This document shows, piece by piece, positions 9,516 through 21,742 of a DNA stretch of 64,000 bases. The translations under genes were made by a program, and so were the position numbers. The notes beneath the pieces were generated by a model, which worked only from the letters and a program-made list of their open reading frames with translations, searched no databases and was not told the origin of the DNA. The stretch spans positions 77,315,971 through 77,379,970 of the forward strand of contig CM068387.1 of assembly GCA_034770075.1 (NCBI GenBank), in the 5' to 3' direction. The stretch is from Aralia elata. Lineage: Eukaryota > Streptophyta > Magnoliopsida > Apiales > Araliaceae. The stretch's first letter is position 1. The number at the start of each line of letters is the position of its first letter.

Positions 9516-12302
9516 AAATTTGAGGAGTTTCTGACTGATTTGAATATTCAAAATCGAAGGACTTCGGTTGCACATCCCCGATCGAATGGGCAAGTAGAAG
9601 TAACAAATCGGACCCTACTCAATGGAATCAAAAGGAGATTAGATGAAGCTAAGGGAAGATGGCCCGAGGAGTTGCTTAGTGTTCTGTGGGCATATCGGAC
9701 CACTCCTCGGACAACGACAGGCGATTCACCGTTCCGATTAGCCTACAGGGCTGATGCTCTTATCCCAGTTAAGATCAGGTCCCCTTCTGATGAGTCAATT
9801 TTATACCTAAAAATTGAGTATTTTTAGCTTGATGATTTGTGAGTTTTTGAGTAATTTATATTCTTTTTTATGTGTTTTTATCTTATTGTTATGAAATATG
9901 TCTTTGTATCACTTTTATGTATTTTTACTTTGTTTTGCAGGAAAAAAGAATAAAAGGGTATTTGGATCAATGTCCATAATTTATCATTGACATAGCAGCC
10001 CATTGAGGCCTAATTTCGTCCTTGGTCCAGCCTTTATTTCTCAACGCTCAAAGAAGAAAAGTTGTAGATCTATTTCTTAGCTTTCCGAATCATCTTGAAA
10101 CGCCTAAATCGAAGTTCAGATGAGAGAGTTATGACCATTTTGCCAACATATGTCAAAACTGAAAATTTCAGGAAATTGAGCTTTTGGACAGATTGACCTT
10201 TGGGGCTTCGGTTGAGATTTGAATTGTGTTAGAGTTTCCAAATGAAAATGTGTTCTCTTAAATATTGTAGTAGACTTCTCAAACTTTCTGGAAAGGTATG
10301 GTAGGCAAAATTTTGAGTTCATTTGGGCCTCCAAATATTGATTTTTAGATAGCTAATCCGAATCCCGCATGGACTGGATTCCTGTTCGGACCAGTTGGAG
10401 TATTTGGACCATAACTTGAGCTTCCCAACTCCAAATCAGGTGATTCAAAATCCCAAATTCATTAGAAACTCCAGGGCTACAACTTTTGTTCGTTTCCCAA
10501 GTCCAAATTCGGTGGTTTGCTAATTCAAAATTAGCTTACAAGGTGCTAATCAGTTAGTTGACAGATTTAGATTTTTAGCACATCACATGGACATTTTTGG
10601 CTTGTTATTTGCTTTGGATGGCTGATGCACATGACTTAGATTAGTTGTTGGATCTTTACCATCTTGTATGCTTGAGTGCCTATAAATAGCAAGAGGTGTT
10701 TCAACACCAACACACCAATTCACAAACCAATTTACACATTCATATTCCAACTCCTTCACATCATATACTTGAGAGCATTCTCCACATTAGTTTGTTAGTA
10801 TAGGAGTAGGGAGAGGAAGTAGACCTCCAAGGGGAGGCTACTCTTCTCTCCATTTTTATAGTTCAAGAGCAAGCAAGAGATCAACATTTATGGAAGCGAA
10901 GAATCGAAGGCGAATGTTTGGAGATTGAAGATTGTGATCCGAAGTGACAGTTGGATGTCAAAACATAGTTTTTCTTCTCTAAACTCTTCCTTTATTTTTT
11001 ATATTCTATTATTGTTGAATATCTTGTAAATTATATTTGCATATTTGCTATGAACTCTTCTCTTTTCTTTTATTTAGTTCCAATGGGATGTTGAACTTTT
11101 TATACATTATTTGTTCCTTCTTATATGAAGTTCATTCTCGATAATCTGTTTTAACTATTGAATGATATTTATTCCGATTGATTTAATGTGATCAGTTAAG
11201 TTAATTTGATTAATATCATTTGCTAGATTAAGGGATAATATTACGTGTAATTGATATTGTTCCTAATCACAAGTAGCAATTAGTGATACATGATTGTGGT
11301 CAAGCTTTTGAGTACTGCTATGATTATTGGAAGATAGGTTAAATAATCCGAGCTTATGTGATTGTTTCTTGGAATAGTCTAATTCCCTAGTTCTTAATGC
11401 TGCTATTATATTAAATCTAGAGAGCTTGTTCTAGGTCGTATAATGGTTAGAATCTTGTGAAGAGCTTGTTTCATTGAGTGACAATTAAGGGGAGTTTCGG
11501 GTAGCAGAGCTTGTTGTTACCTAGGGCTATTAATTTCATTGAAGGATAAATATTGCTATGATAAGGTGATATTGAACCGAAAAACTAGAGTCTTTTTTTA
11601 TTCTTATTACTTTAATTTTGTTTTAGTTAATTAGTTAAATAAAATTCCAACCCCCCCTTTGGTTCACAAAGTATAAATTTAGACTAATCATTCTCTGTGG
11701 GATCGACTCTTTCTTGCACTACTACATTAATATATTTTGCAGTAAAGTTTTATTTTGGATGCTTGCGACAGTACACCACCTTCGCTACGGGTCAGTCAGT
11801 ATAACGAGTTGTATAATGAAGAAGGTCATCGACTCAATTTGGATCTGTTAGACGAAGTTCGGGATGTCGCAATGTTGAAGTTGGCCATCTATCAACAAAA
11901 GACGACTAGGCATTACAATCGAAGAGTTCGGATCAGAAGATTCGAGGTTGGTGATTTGGTTCTTCGGGAAGCCCAGGCTTCTACTCTTCTGAACACAGGG
12001 AAGCTTATGCCTAACTGGGAAGGTCCTTATGAAGTTATTGGAGTGCCAAAACCAGGTACTTACCGGCTTCGAGCAATGGATGGATCGGAGATAAAAAAAT
12101 ACATGGCATGCTGGAAGGCTTCGGAAGTACTACCAATATCTTCGGTTGTGATAAGGTTGGATATCTACGGCTGGTGGTGATAAGGTTGTCTATCTATCTC
12201 TCTACAATAGTAAGTTTATCTTCGGCAGTCACAGATACTTTATCGGTACAAATTTGTGTACTCTCTTATTTAAGTTCCTTACAATAAGAGAGTGAGGGGC
12301 AC
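9507..12302 (+). pseudogene. Plus-strand gypsy integrase fragment, split by a solo LTR
   Basis: 9507-9787 codes the end of an integrase core ('TSVAHPRSNGQVEVTNRTLLN', cited in part, through 'RLAYRADALIP'). The same protein resumes at 11784-12180 ('LRVSQYNELYNEEGHRLN' to the C-terminal 'RFEVGDLVLREAQ'). The two halves match consecutive parts of the minus-strand integrase at 3054-3660. The sequence then runs through a degenerate polypurine tract into the LTR at 12303. No gag or RT precedes it, so this is a rearranged partial copy. Confidence 0.9.
9788..11778. mobile_element. Solo LTR (1991 bp) with 5-bp target duplication
   Basis: It begins TGATGAGTCAATTTT and ends GTACACCA, so it has TG...CA ends. 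It is flanked on both sides by CCTTC (9783-9787 and 11779-11783), and removing it plus one CCTTC rejoins the integrase frame. No coding region is present. A 'ctctgtgggatcgactc' phrase near 11694-11710 recalls LTR ends of Athila/Tat-type gypsy elements. It is the typical product of LTR-LTR recombination after insertion. Confidence 0.88.
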
Positions 12303-12866
12303 TGTTAGGATATAATATTTGGTGGGGCACCCACAATTCCACCCAACTCCATTATCAGCCAACTTACTCAAATTTCGTGGGTTAAGCATTAAATTTATGT
12401 TTTGTTGGCAAAAATGGTGTGCTAGATGTCCCCTGATTTCTACTATAAAAGGGTTGCTTCGATGAGCAACTGAGGACATCAATTCATACATCTCCACACC
12501 AAGACACAACTGCTTCAACCATCGGTAACAAGAAAGAGTTAGAGAAATTAATCCGAGAGTTTCAATAGTGGAAAGAAAAATAGCTCATTTGAGTTATAGA
12601 AAAAAGTAAAGAATAGAGAAAATAATTACTAATATTATTTTCTTCAATTTGTATAATATTTTCATAGTAGATTTTTAAGATCTCTCCCCGTAGTTTTTTC
12701 CCAATTGGGTTTCCACGTAAAACTCTGGTGTTATTATTTTATTTTCACATGTCATTATTTTATTCCATATTAACAAGCACTAAACAGCTACATATACTCC
12801 ACCGTTAAACGTCTTTTCGGCTCGTTATTTGGTGATTTGGCGAGCGGTCAGAATTTGGCGTTAACA
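12303..12866 (+). repeat. Gypsy LTR, plus orientation, full length
   Basis: It begins TGTTAGGATATAATATTTGG after a polypurine-like tract and ends GGCGTTAACA, so the ends TGTTA/TAACA are inverted repeats. At 564 bp it is the only LTR of this family in the window that looks complete. A PBS follows it, not host DNA. Confidence 0.88.
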
Positions 12867-12888
12867 TTGGCGCTAGAAGGAGGGCCAA
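12867..12888 (+). other. PBS core between two head-to-head LTRs
   Basis: These 22 bp begin TTGGCGCTAGAAGG and end GGGCCAA. They form the only spacer between the plus LTR and the inverted LTR that follows, and they correspond to the PBS of the minus-strand element. Confidence 0.7.
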
Positions 12889-13407
12889 TGTTAACGTCAA
12901 ATTCTGATCGCTCGCCAAATTATCAAATAACAAGCCGAAAAGATGTTTAAGGGTGGAGGATATATAGTTGTTTAGTGCTTGTTAATATAGAATAAAATAA
13001 TGACATGTGAAAATAAAATAATAACACCAGAGTTTTAGGTGGAAACCCAATTGGGAAAAAACCACGGGGAGAGATCTCAGAAATCTATTATGAAAATATT
13101 ATACAAATTGGAGAAAATAATATTAGTAATTATTTTCTCTATTCCTCACTTTTTTCTATAACTCAAATGAGCTATTTTTCTCTCCACTATTGGAACTCTC
13201 GGATTAACTCCTCTAACCCTTTCTTACTACTACTGATGGTTGTTGATGTTGTGTCTTGGTGAAGTGGAGGTCGGGTGCCTTTTATAGGCATGGGAGGAGT
13301 TGCTCCTTTTTGACAAATGAAAACACAAGCTGCCCATTTTTGACAAATGTGAGACAAGCATGTTTCTTTTGACAAATGTGATCACACACATTTATCACAC
13401 TCCAACA
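12889..13407 (-). repeat. Inverted, U3-divergent LTR of a related gypsy element
   Basis: On the minus strand it runs from TGTTGGAGTGTG at 13407 to TTAACA at 12889 (519 bp). The R/U5 half (12889 to about 13225) is a close inverted copy of 12530-12866. The U3 half has a different sequence with a repeated 'tttttgacaaatg' phrase. It is therefore a sister family sharing the U5/PBS end. Confidence 0.8.
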
Positions 13408-13742
13408 ATTGGTAAGGTCTTTCACAATTAGAACTTGAGCTAAATCATATTTTAAATTTTTTAAGGGTTTTTAATTATTTCCACAATCTCTTGCTAGACA
13501 AAATTAATCTTTTGAGTTATTTTTGCCATTATTGACATTGTAATCAGGTTACCAAGAACTCTTATTACTCTGCGTCTTGCGTAGCTAGTAATATTGTTTC
13601 GAATCGTGTTACGAGAACTTATATACCTTGCAGCTTCTACATCAATATAGCATTCGTTTCTCGTATTCGATTTCATTCTGTATACCTAGTCGATTAGCGT
13701 TCCAACAAAGGGTGCTCAAAAAAGAAAGTTTTATAAACTTGC
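13408..13742. other. Remnant between the LTR pile and the dioxygenase exon
   Basis: No gene is seen. A second 'tccaaca' end at 13707 resembles an LTR terminus on the minus strand, so part of this may be another LTR fragment. The part next to 13742 is dioxygenase intron. Confidence 0.3.
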
Positions 13743-15293
13743 CTGTAATAAATCGCCAACGTTAACTACAAGGGCTCCTGGGAATGGAGGGACATCAACC
13801 CACTGATCTTGATGAAGAATTTGGAGTCCACCAATTTGGTCTTGTAGAAGCACGGTGAGGAAATCATCATCAGTATGGTTGGTTGTGCCCAATGTGAGTT
13901 CCGGCTGTGGACAAGGCGGATAGCAATGGCATATAACAGTAAGCCCCTTGGCACAATCATTATCTGTTAGTTGACTAGTGTTGAGTCCTAGAGCCTCGGA
14001 TAGTAACCCAAATAATGAGAACCCCAATTTCATTACTTGTTTCGAGTACTCCATTTGTATATCTCTGCAAGTTATAATTAAATGGGGAAGTTAGCACATC
14101 AGTTGATTAAAATTTTACCATCTACTAGCTAATATCCTGTTCTTGGATGTGCTTAATTGTTTCTCTTTTTTTTCCTTGGCCAGTTTGTTATGCACAAAAT
14201 CTTCTTGTTTTTTGTACCATAACAATAGTCCATTTCTTTTTCTGAAGTACTTTTTTTTATTTAAATAATTAAGCCTGAGCATCCAGCAAAATTAGTAAAA
14301 GAACACAAAATTATTGACTTTTAGCTAATTTAGTCAGAGTGGGCCCACTATGAAATGTATGACCAATTAATGTATGGATAAGGTGCATGCACATCTCCTG
14401 CTGAACTCATCTGCTATTAATGTCCACAAATGTGTAAATAACAATACAACATCAAATAAACCAAGTGAGGGGTATTCACTAAACAAAACAGTCATCTTAA
14501 ACTTTGTTTTCAATTTTATTTTAGTAAGTATATTTATAGAAATTCACCGTAAAATAATGTAATGTAATTATAAAATGACATAAATACCCTTACGAAATAA
14601 AAGGAAAATAATTGCGCACATTTTTCTGAAATAACATGGTCACCTATTCTAAATTCTAAAAGATGATAAATCTATAGATTAAGAAAAATGAAAACTTTAG
14701 TCAGTAACGGGACTCATAGATTAACTATATGAAATATACAACACATACCTGCATGGTGCCGGCAATTCTTCTGGTTTAGGAGGAGAAGGAGCCATAAAAC
14801 AGAAAAATGAGTCCCTCCAATTAGCTGCCGGGGCACTAAACAAATCAAAATTGCTATTATACACCACTTTTCTAGTAACATCACGCGTGTAAAATTGCTT
14901 CTTCACCTCATCGTCTTGCTCAAAGAACCCACGCACCCCATTAAGCATCTCCTCCAATACACTCACCGGAATCCCATGATTCACCACTTGGAAAAACCCA
15001 AATGTTTCCGATGCATACCGGACCCTATCAACTATCTCTTGATGATGGATCGGATCTTTATCGAGGCCTTCAAGGTCTATGATTGGAATACTAAATTTTT
15101 TCTTCTTGTTATCGGAGTTTTTGTCTAAGGAATTGGGTGGATGGATGAATATTTTAGGGATTTTTTGGATACCGGCGTCGACTAGGCCCTTGACACCGGA
15201 TTTCGTGTCGTCAAAAGCTTGTAGTTCAATTTTACGGTCGGAGCTAGATCTGGATGACGGTGGAGCTTCCATGGCACTAGTAGTGACCACCAT
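13743..15293 (-). pseudogene. 2-oxoglutarate/Fe(II) dioxygenase, ACC-oxidase-homolog type; last exon not found
   Basis: Exon 1 is 15293-14749 and exon 2 is 14064-13743. The junction AG|A restores 'PCRDIQMEYSKQ'. Together they code 289 residues. Exon 1 holds the N-terminal DIOX_N domain ('IPIIDLEGL', 'FGFFQVVNHGIP'). Exon 2 starts the catalytic jelly roll with 'NHTDDDFLTVLLQD', giving the His and Asp iron ligands. Family members have about 365 residues, and the third exon with the distal iron His and the RxS motif for 2-oxoglutarate is not found in 13408-13742 or in the repeats to the left. Exon 2 ends CAG|GCAAGT, a rare but recognised GC donor, so a further exon was once used. The gypsy pile starts 335 bp beyond it. 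Either the gene was cut by the insertions or its last exon lies more than 13 kb away, outside the window. The natural substrate cannot be inferred. Confidence 0.85.
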
Positions 15294-16611
15294 TTTATTT
15301 ATGTTCCTTTTGAGTGATTATTACTCCATTTTTTTTCTCATCTTTCATTCTTTTATATGGTTCGGTAATGTGGAAATGCAGGGGAGAAATGGTTGAGATA
15401 ATATTGTATTTTGGTTTTGGCCGCATAAGGGCCAATAATTCAAAGATAAAGTAGATAACTACTACAGCAACTTGACAATTGCCTTGACTTTCGAAGGCGG
15501 CTATAATATTGCAGGCTCTGCCCAAGAATTGTTAGGAATATTTGATTTGATAATTTCAGGTCAAAAGATGTGCTCTCTACAAATTAGTTTTATTATTTTC
15601 TGTAAATATTGGAGCCCTTCATTGGTTGATATATGGAGATAAAATCTTTTGTACTTGCAGTGTTGCCCTTCATTGGTTAAGTAAGGAATCTTGGACTAGG
15701 AAAATTGTTGTCAATTTAAGTGTGCAACTATCAATACAAGATATTCATATATCAACCCAACGATGGAGGTAATATTCGAAGTCTTGTGTATATTCCAAGC
15801 ATTTGATCTCCATTCTGCATTGATTAGGGGAGGAAAATGTTATTTGGGGTGACAAATTCTCTTCAAAAAACAACCTATTATTCTCAATTGCCTGATGAGG
15901 ATGTGGAGGATAAGGACGGGAAGGAAATATGACATTTGAAGGGGCAATACCATGCTATGGCTTTGCTATATAAGATAACTAGCCATGCCAAAATGGAAGT
16001 GAATATTGGTTGGTTAATAATTGAAACCACTATTCATGCTATCCGAGATTGTTGTTCGACTCTAAATATATTCAGAACTAAATTCACACATGGATTATAC
16101 TTGGGACTGGGGGTCTTGTCTTTAGAGGCTTGAATTTTATTTGCCTTTTAAGAAACCAAGCATCTCATGGGAATTTGAATGAAATTACTAACCCATCAAG
16201 GGCATCCTCCAAAAAGTTTTCAGATATTCGGCGGGTTAACTCTTCTGCTTTAAACCTTAATACACTTATAAAAATATATAAAAAAAAATTAATAAAAAGA
16301 ACCAACTACAAAAAAACAAGTAGTCATAAAAGATAAAACTATCATTTTCTAGGGACGATGAAGTATTATGCATCCTCCACCATAATCTAAACAAAATCTT
16401 GAATGCGAATCTTTGAAACAATCATAATTTCAATTTCGTAAAAGATAGAATATAACCTAGCCTAAAATTATAGAAAAAGCCGTGGCAACAGGATAAGAAT
16501 ACAATAACATGAGATAAAGCAACTGCCTTGTACAAGGATACAAAAATAGGTCCCAAATGATATTAAGGAACACTAGCGTCATAAACATCCACATTCCGTA
16601 CCATCTACTTC
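15294..16611. other. Intergenic region, no gene seen
   Basis: This includes the upstream region of the dioxygenase. It contains a short direct repeat 'gcccttcattggtt' near 15614 and 15665, and AT-rich sequence. None of the short open frames has recognisable content. Confidence 0.4.
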
Positions 16612-19293
16612 TTAGCCCGTCTTAGCTTTGGGAACTGTCTTCTTCTTGAGTGACCTTCTTGGTATAGAATTCTTCATTCCGACGAAAAAGAGTAGTGCCC
16701 CAAACAGCGCCAAACTCTACAAGACACAAAAATATGTTCAATCAGACTTCAAATTGTTCTGAGCTAGAACTTGAACACAATGAGGCAGTTTTCAGTTGCT
16801 AACCTGTGTGAACTTGACAAAAAGCTGAGCAAATTCTGTCTTGTCGACGTCGTAGTTGTAAAAGTCATATAAGATTGGTATGAATATAGCCTGATGGAGA
16901 AGCTGCAAAAGAAATACATGACCACAGGATAAGGTATTTGATCAATCAAACTCATCTGAAAATGAAGATTCAAGAACACCAGCTACAAACCAGAAGATAA
17001 GCTCCAAAATAGCTGCCAAAAATAAAAAGGAGGCCTCCAAGACCCTTCAAGCCTATAGCTGCAGCAACTGCTAATTTGATCTATAAAAGAACACCCCAAG
17101 TAAGGTATTGGCCGCAATGAGTCAAGGAAACACATATCAATATGGCTGACTTGGACAAAAAACAGTAAGGAAAAGCATCTCACTTCGAAATCTGGCACTT
17201 GCAGCCCGGTATTGGTTGTTACATGCTTTGAGAAAACATGAAATTTTGGACTGAGGGACTTCGCTGCTGGTCCTCCATCAACACCAAACTCTTGAAACCT
17301 ACAAGCACAGCCAGATAACTCAAAAGTGGAAGCACTAAGATACATGTATAAGTTGAAAATTTTGACAAGCTATGGCATGATTAAACTACTTATTGACTGA
17401 TACTCAAGGTCATAATTGTTATAAATATAGGTAATCCCTCTAAAGCAGCTAAAGGTTCAGCCATGACAGGAAACCTATTTTACAACCATAAGGTATGCTG
17501 CTACATGAGCAAAGTTCAACTGACGAGTTCAAACAAAATTTTAGTCTGCCATTAGATTAATCAAAAGATGCCAATATCACGGCTCATCTTCCCACTCTCA
17601 CATATAAAATAGGCCCATCTCAAAACAAGAATAACAATCGCCAAAAGGAAATATTACATCCAAATTAACAAATCACCACCAAAAGAGGAAATAAGTTCTC
17701 CAAAAAAGTTCCTTCAGCAAAAAGAAATTTACTCAATTTCCTAGAAAACTGTGTACTAGAAAAAGTGAGATTCTTGAAACTTCCATTCTACGTTTAGACC
17801 AACAGTTTCTCCAACTAACGCAAACCCCATTAATACTAATTAACAGGGTTTCTTTTATATCTAGGCAACCCCAGTGTGGGAATTCGAAGCAGCGATCTTG
17901 GTTAAATAGCAGTTATTGCATGTTGAACCAAAATACCATAGACAATAAAGTGTGCTATCAGGATGCAAGTGAAACCTCTAAAAGTATATTCTTTCCCAAG
18001 AAATCACTCTACCAACCATCCACAAAATCCCTTGAGCAACATATATCAACCCAAAAGGAAACATTCCTAATGGTTTATTTCTTAAGAAACCAAAAGTTAT
18101 ACCTTCCCAATGACAAGACACCAATAAAAGCACATTCTTACCCAAGAAAGCACTCTACCAACCAACCTCAAACCCTTAAGCAACACACATCATCCCAGAT
18201 GGGAACATTCCTAATAGTTTATTCCTCAAGGAGCCAAAAGTTATACCTTGTCAACAACAAGCCACCAATAGCATAGGCCATAACTTAACATAACCAAATT
18301 AGCAGAATTTTTGCATCATTTATTTCTACTTAATGTATCAAAAATTTATGGCTGCCTCCACCTTGGACATGGGACTCTGGTATCAGAAACATACAGCGTC
18401 AACTTCACATTTCCTTTTCTTTCAAATCTTTCTTTAGGAAGTAAACATTTATGCTATGCTTTTGCAGAAACTAGTAGGGAAATTGAATTAGGATCCTTTA
18501 ATGAGACACAATCCTATGTTTGTTACCAAAATATTTAATTTGGACTAATCAAGAAATAGAATAATACCAAAGAGAATTACCATCCACTATCACCCACCCA
18601 TCCCCAGTTAACATTTGATCCCTTCCCAGATCCTTGAACTATAACCCAACCCTTTAAAAATAGTACCTCCAAACAAACATAGGTGATTTACATTACTTTC
18701 AACAGAAAGCAGAGATCAAGCACTTTCAGTTATAGATATCGCAAGTACCATAAGCTACTTGCAAACAAAACAAATCATATATATACCACAAACGAACACC
18801 TCTTTCAGTCATAATTAAACATATTCCCAAAATTAAAGCTCACAGACACATATATCTTTCCATAAGAAGAAGAATAAATAGGTAGTGATAGAGGAAAAAG
18901 TAAAGTCAATCACAAAATTCTACAAAATAGGCACGAATCAAACCAACACAAAACTACTAAGAAAGCAAAAATTACACTCTGTATTTGAACGATTCGAGCT
19001 CAAATATAATATAAAAAAAAATACACCCAATCTCAAAATAATCAGATCCGACACTTAAAGCACAGAGCTTGTTTTTGCACTAAAATTACTGCAAATAAAC
19101 ACAAACCTCGAAATGGTAGATAAGCATGAGTACATGACAAAACAAATTTCTCAAATATTTATACACTCACTACAAGCAAAAAATAAATCTAGCAGATCTA
19201 GAAAGATCAAGAGCAAAAAACTTACTCTTGCCATGCGGAGAGTATGAAAACGGAGGCAAACAGAACTCTCCCGAGGAAAGATATGAACGCCAT
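16612..19293 (-). CDS. HR-like lesion-inducer family membrane protein, complete
   Basis: Five exons join cleanly with GT-AG introns: 19293-19226, 17298-17184, 17080-16991, 16902-16804 and 16716-16612 (stop TAA). The product has 158 residues, the usual length for the family. It starts 'MAFISFLGRVLFASVFILSA', a hydrophobic first segment, followed by 'EFGVDGGPAAK', a signature of these proteins. Three more hydrophobic stretches follow ('LAVAAAIGLKGLGGLLFIFG', 'LLHQAIFIPILYDFYNYD', 'SLALFGALLFFVGMKNSIP'), then a basic tail 'RRSLKKKTVPKAK'. It is a small multi-pass membrane protein, probably in the endomembrane system. The family is named after a clone that causes lesions when overexpressed, and its biochemical role is unknown. 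Intron 1 is long (1927 bp) and contains no clear transposon. Exon 1 is nearly all membrane segment. Confidence 0.95.
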
Positions 19294-19579
19294 TGATGCC
19301 GACTTTCTCTCTAGTTTCTCTCTCTATAAATTGGACGGAGAAAAAAAAGGAGAGAAACAAGGGACAGTGTAGTGTTCGAAAGAAAGAGAGAGAGTGAGAT
19401 GGAGAGTTTATAATACGGACCGCTTTGATTTATTTTAGAAGCCCGCCGGTGGATTTCGTACTCGCAAAAGTGAGAGAAACTTGTATACTCGCTCTAGGGT
19501 ACGACACAGTGGCGTGCGATGACGCTAATAAAGGTACATACGTCGGTCTAACGGGCCAATCGTTTTGGACCTTTCCGTA

Positions 19580-19585
19580 CACGTG
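19580..19585 (-). promoter_or_regulatory. G-box / ABRE-like site upstream of the lesion-inducer-like gene
   Basis: The plus strand reads ACACGTGGC with a CACGTG core, about 290 bp upstream of the start codon of the minus-strand gene at 19293. This is the consensus for bZIP/bHLH factors. Its use is inferred from position only. Confidence 0.45.
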
Positions 19586-19656
19586 GCAAATAATTAGAGG
19601 GAGTTTTGGTTTTTAGTACGTAAAAGGGTAGGAAATTAATTTTAGTTTAGTAAATA

Positions 19657-19887
19657 TCTACAATTTTTGACGCAGCTTTTCCTTTGGGACCATTTACACT
19701 TTCATCTTTCCACTTTAAAATTTGAACGTAGAAGTAGAATTCATGTTCTATTCTATAATATATACCCTACCCTATTCTCTTTACTCTTAACTCGATATTT
19801 CTTCTTATTTAATCATCAGAAATTTATAAAATTTCTTTTTTGCACTTAAATTATTTATGCACGCAACGCAGTGGCCCCAGGTGCTAG
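19657..19887 (+). mobile_element. Probable short Helitron, 3' end clear
   Basis: The 3' side reads 'acgcaacgcagtggccccag' followed by GTGCTAG and a host T, the CTRR|T terminus with a GC-rich hairpin region. The proposed 5' end (A|TCTACAATTTTTG at 19656/19657) is weaker. Non-coding. Confidence 0.4.
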
Positions 19888-20249
19888 TATAAATAGTTTT
19901 TTTTTAAAAAAAATCCTTGTTGTTTGTTAAATTATAAGTTCATATGATTAAGAGACTTTCTATATATAGAGAGAGATAAAAATATGTTAATTCTTATTAC
20001 GAATAATTATAATAGTATAGATTGAAAATTAATAAAAATAAATAATTAATTAATATTCACAATAAAAGTCTGACATGTTTTTATTCGTTATGAATGGTTG
20101 TTGTCGACACAAAGTATGTAATTATGTACATTCTGCTCGGGAACTTTGAAACAGTCTCATTGCCCCCGCACCATTTACAAATGCATTGAGAAGGAGCAAG
20201 ACATTTGTATGATTACAAAAGGAAAAACGGGTAAACCATGTTAAATTCG

Positions 20250-20421
20250 GACTAGGATTCTCCCCATTTTATTCTATTTCAAATGAAATGGAGAGTTACA
20301 TTTTTTATCATCATTTCTTTTTCTCACATCATCATAATGTCACATTTCAACGCATGTTAAATTTGAACCATAAAATAAAAACTCTTCATTTCATTTGAAA
20401 ATGAAATTGAGAGGATCCTAA
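20250..20421. mobile_element. MITE with inverted repeats
   Basis: The left end reads 'actaggattctccccatttt' and the right end is its imperfect inverse ('gaggatcctaattcg'). The inner arms 'ttcaaatgaaatgg' and 'ttcatttcatttgaa' are also inverted. About 170 bp, non-coding. The superfamily is unresolved. Confidence 0.5.
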
Positions 20422-21020
20422 TTCGTTAAACCCGGGTATCCCTATATTCAAAAAGTAAAAATTAAGGTCCTCTTTTTTCATATTTATAAATAGGTTTCCA
20501 AAATACATACCAAAAATATTGCTCAATAATGAATAAACAACCGGAAATGGCGAGCAAAAGCATACGCACTTGCAATGAAAATACTATACTGGAGTCAGGA
20601 GACTTTAAATTAAGTCAATTATCGGAGAATTTAATTATAAATTACACCATTATAATACAACAAATAAGTCAGGCGTTCAAAGCACGTTCAGTATTGGATT
20701 CCCTGTTTCAATTATGGCTGGCTCATAGCATTAGCATTAGCCTCAGCATCCTATATGAATAGAAAATGCAGCGAGCAGATCACCAAATTCACTACCTCCT
20801 TAATTGACCAGCCTGCACGTGACTTAGAACAATCAATTAGCAAAATCGCTTTATAGTTTATAATACAAGATTACAATCGCTATTGATAAATGTCTAAGCA
20901 GGACTTATTAATTATAAGAATCATATTATATTTGTCAGATTCAACGTATAACTGATAAATTATTTTAAGAGTTATTTTATATGTGGATTCAATGTACAAT
21001 GGAGCTGAATGGTTGAATCG

Positions 21021-21306
21021 GTAAGTGCGTTTGTTTTGGTCTGAATGGCTGAATCGGTCAGATGATTGAGCTGAATGGCTAAGTCAGATTTTTTTAGCTG
21101 AATGAGTAAAAAAAAATTAAAAAAAAATATTAACTATTATATTAAGTAATATTAAATAAATTTACAACAATTTTAAATTTTTTCAGATGGGTAAAATAAT
21201 AAAATTCTGTCATTCAGATGTTTCAGACATGTCAATTATCAAACAGTTTTTTTCATTCAGATTCAGCTCATTCAGATTCATTCAGTTTTTATCAAACACC
21301 CCCTTA
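21021..21306. mobile_element. hAT-like MITE with ctgaatg subterminal repeats
   Basis: The left end ('gtaagtgcgtttgttttgg') and right end ('tttttatcaaacaccccctt') are imperfect inverted repeats. Many ctgaatg/cattcag copies lie near both ends, a typical subterminal repeat layout. Non-coding. Confidence 0.5.
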
Positions 21307-21330
21307 GTTGTATGTGAGTGAGTATACAAA

Positions 21331-21742
21331 GGGGTTGTTCGGCAATAATTTATTTTAAAATAACTTATAAGTTAAAATTTAAAATAACTTATAAGTTATT
21401 TTAAGTTGTGATTTATAAATAAAAATATTTTGCACCATTTTTACTTCTAAGTTAAAAATTAAGTTCAAACAAGTGGTGAAAGTGTTTGCCAAAAATGACT
21501 TATAAGTTAAAATGAATTGTAAAGATAACTAAAATAAAGACAAAAGAGACGTTACATTTGGTCAAATTTACTTATTTTAAAATAATTTATAAGCCATTTT
21601 TTAAGAAGCAAGAAATTGTTATTTCTCAAAAATGAGTTATAAATCAACTTATAAGTCATAAAATAAATCACACATATACATTTAAATAGTAAAAAAATAT
21701 TTATAAATTAATTTGACCTACGTAAAAGTAGTCCAACACTTC
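21331..21742. mobile_element. MITE rich in acttataagt palindromes
   Basis: It runs from 'ggggttgttcggcaataatt' to 'agtagtccaacacttcat', an imperfect inverted pair, and contains many copies of the palindrome ACTTATAAGT. A relative of the same kind lies at 62624-62979. Confidence 0.5.

Noticed and set aside
20529..20762. Open frame of 77 codons on the plus strand
   Set aside because: No recognisable domain, AT-rich codon use, and it sits among MITEs.
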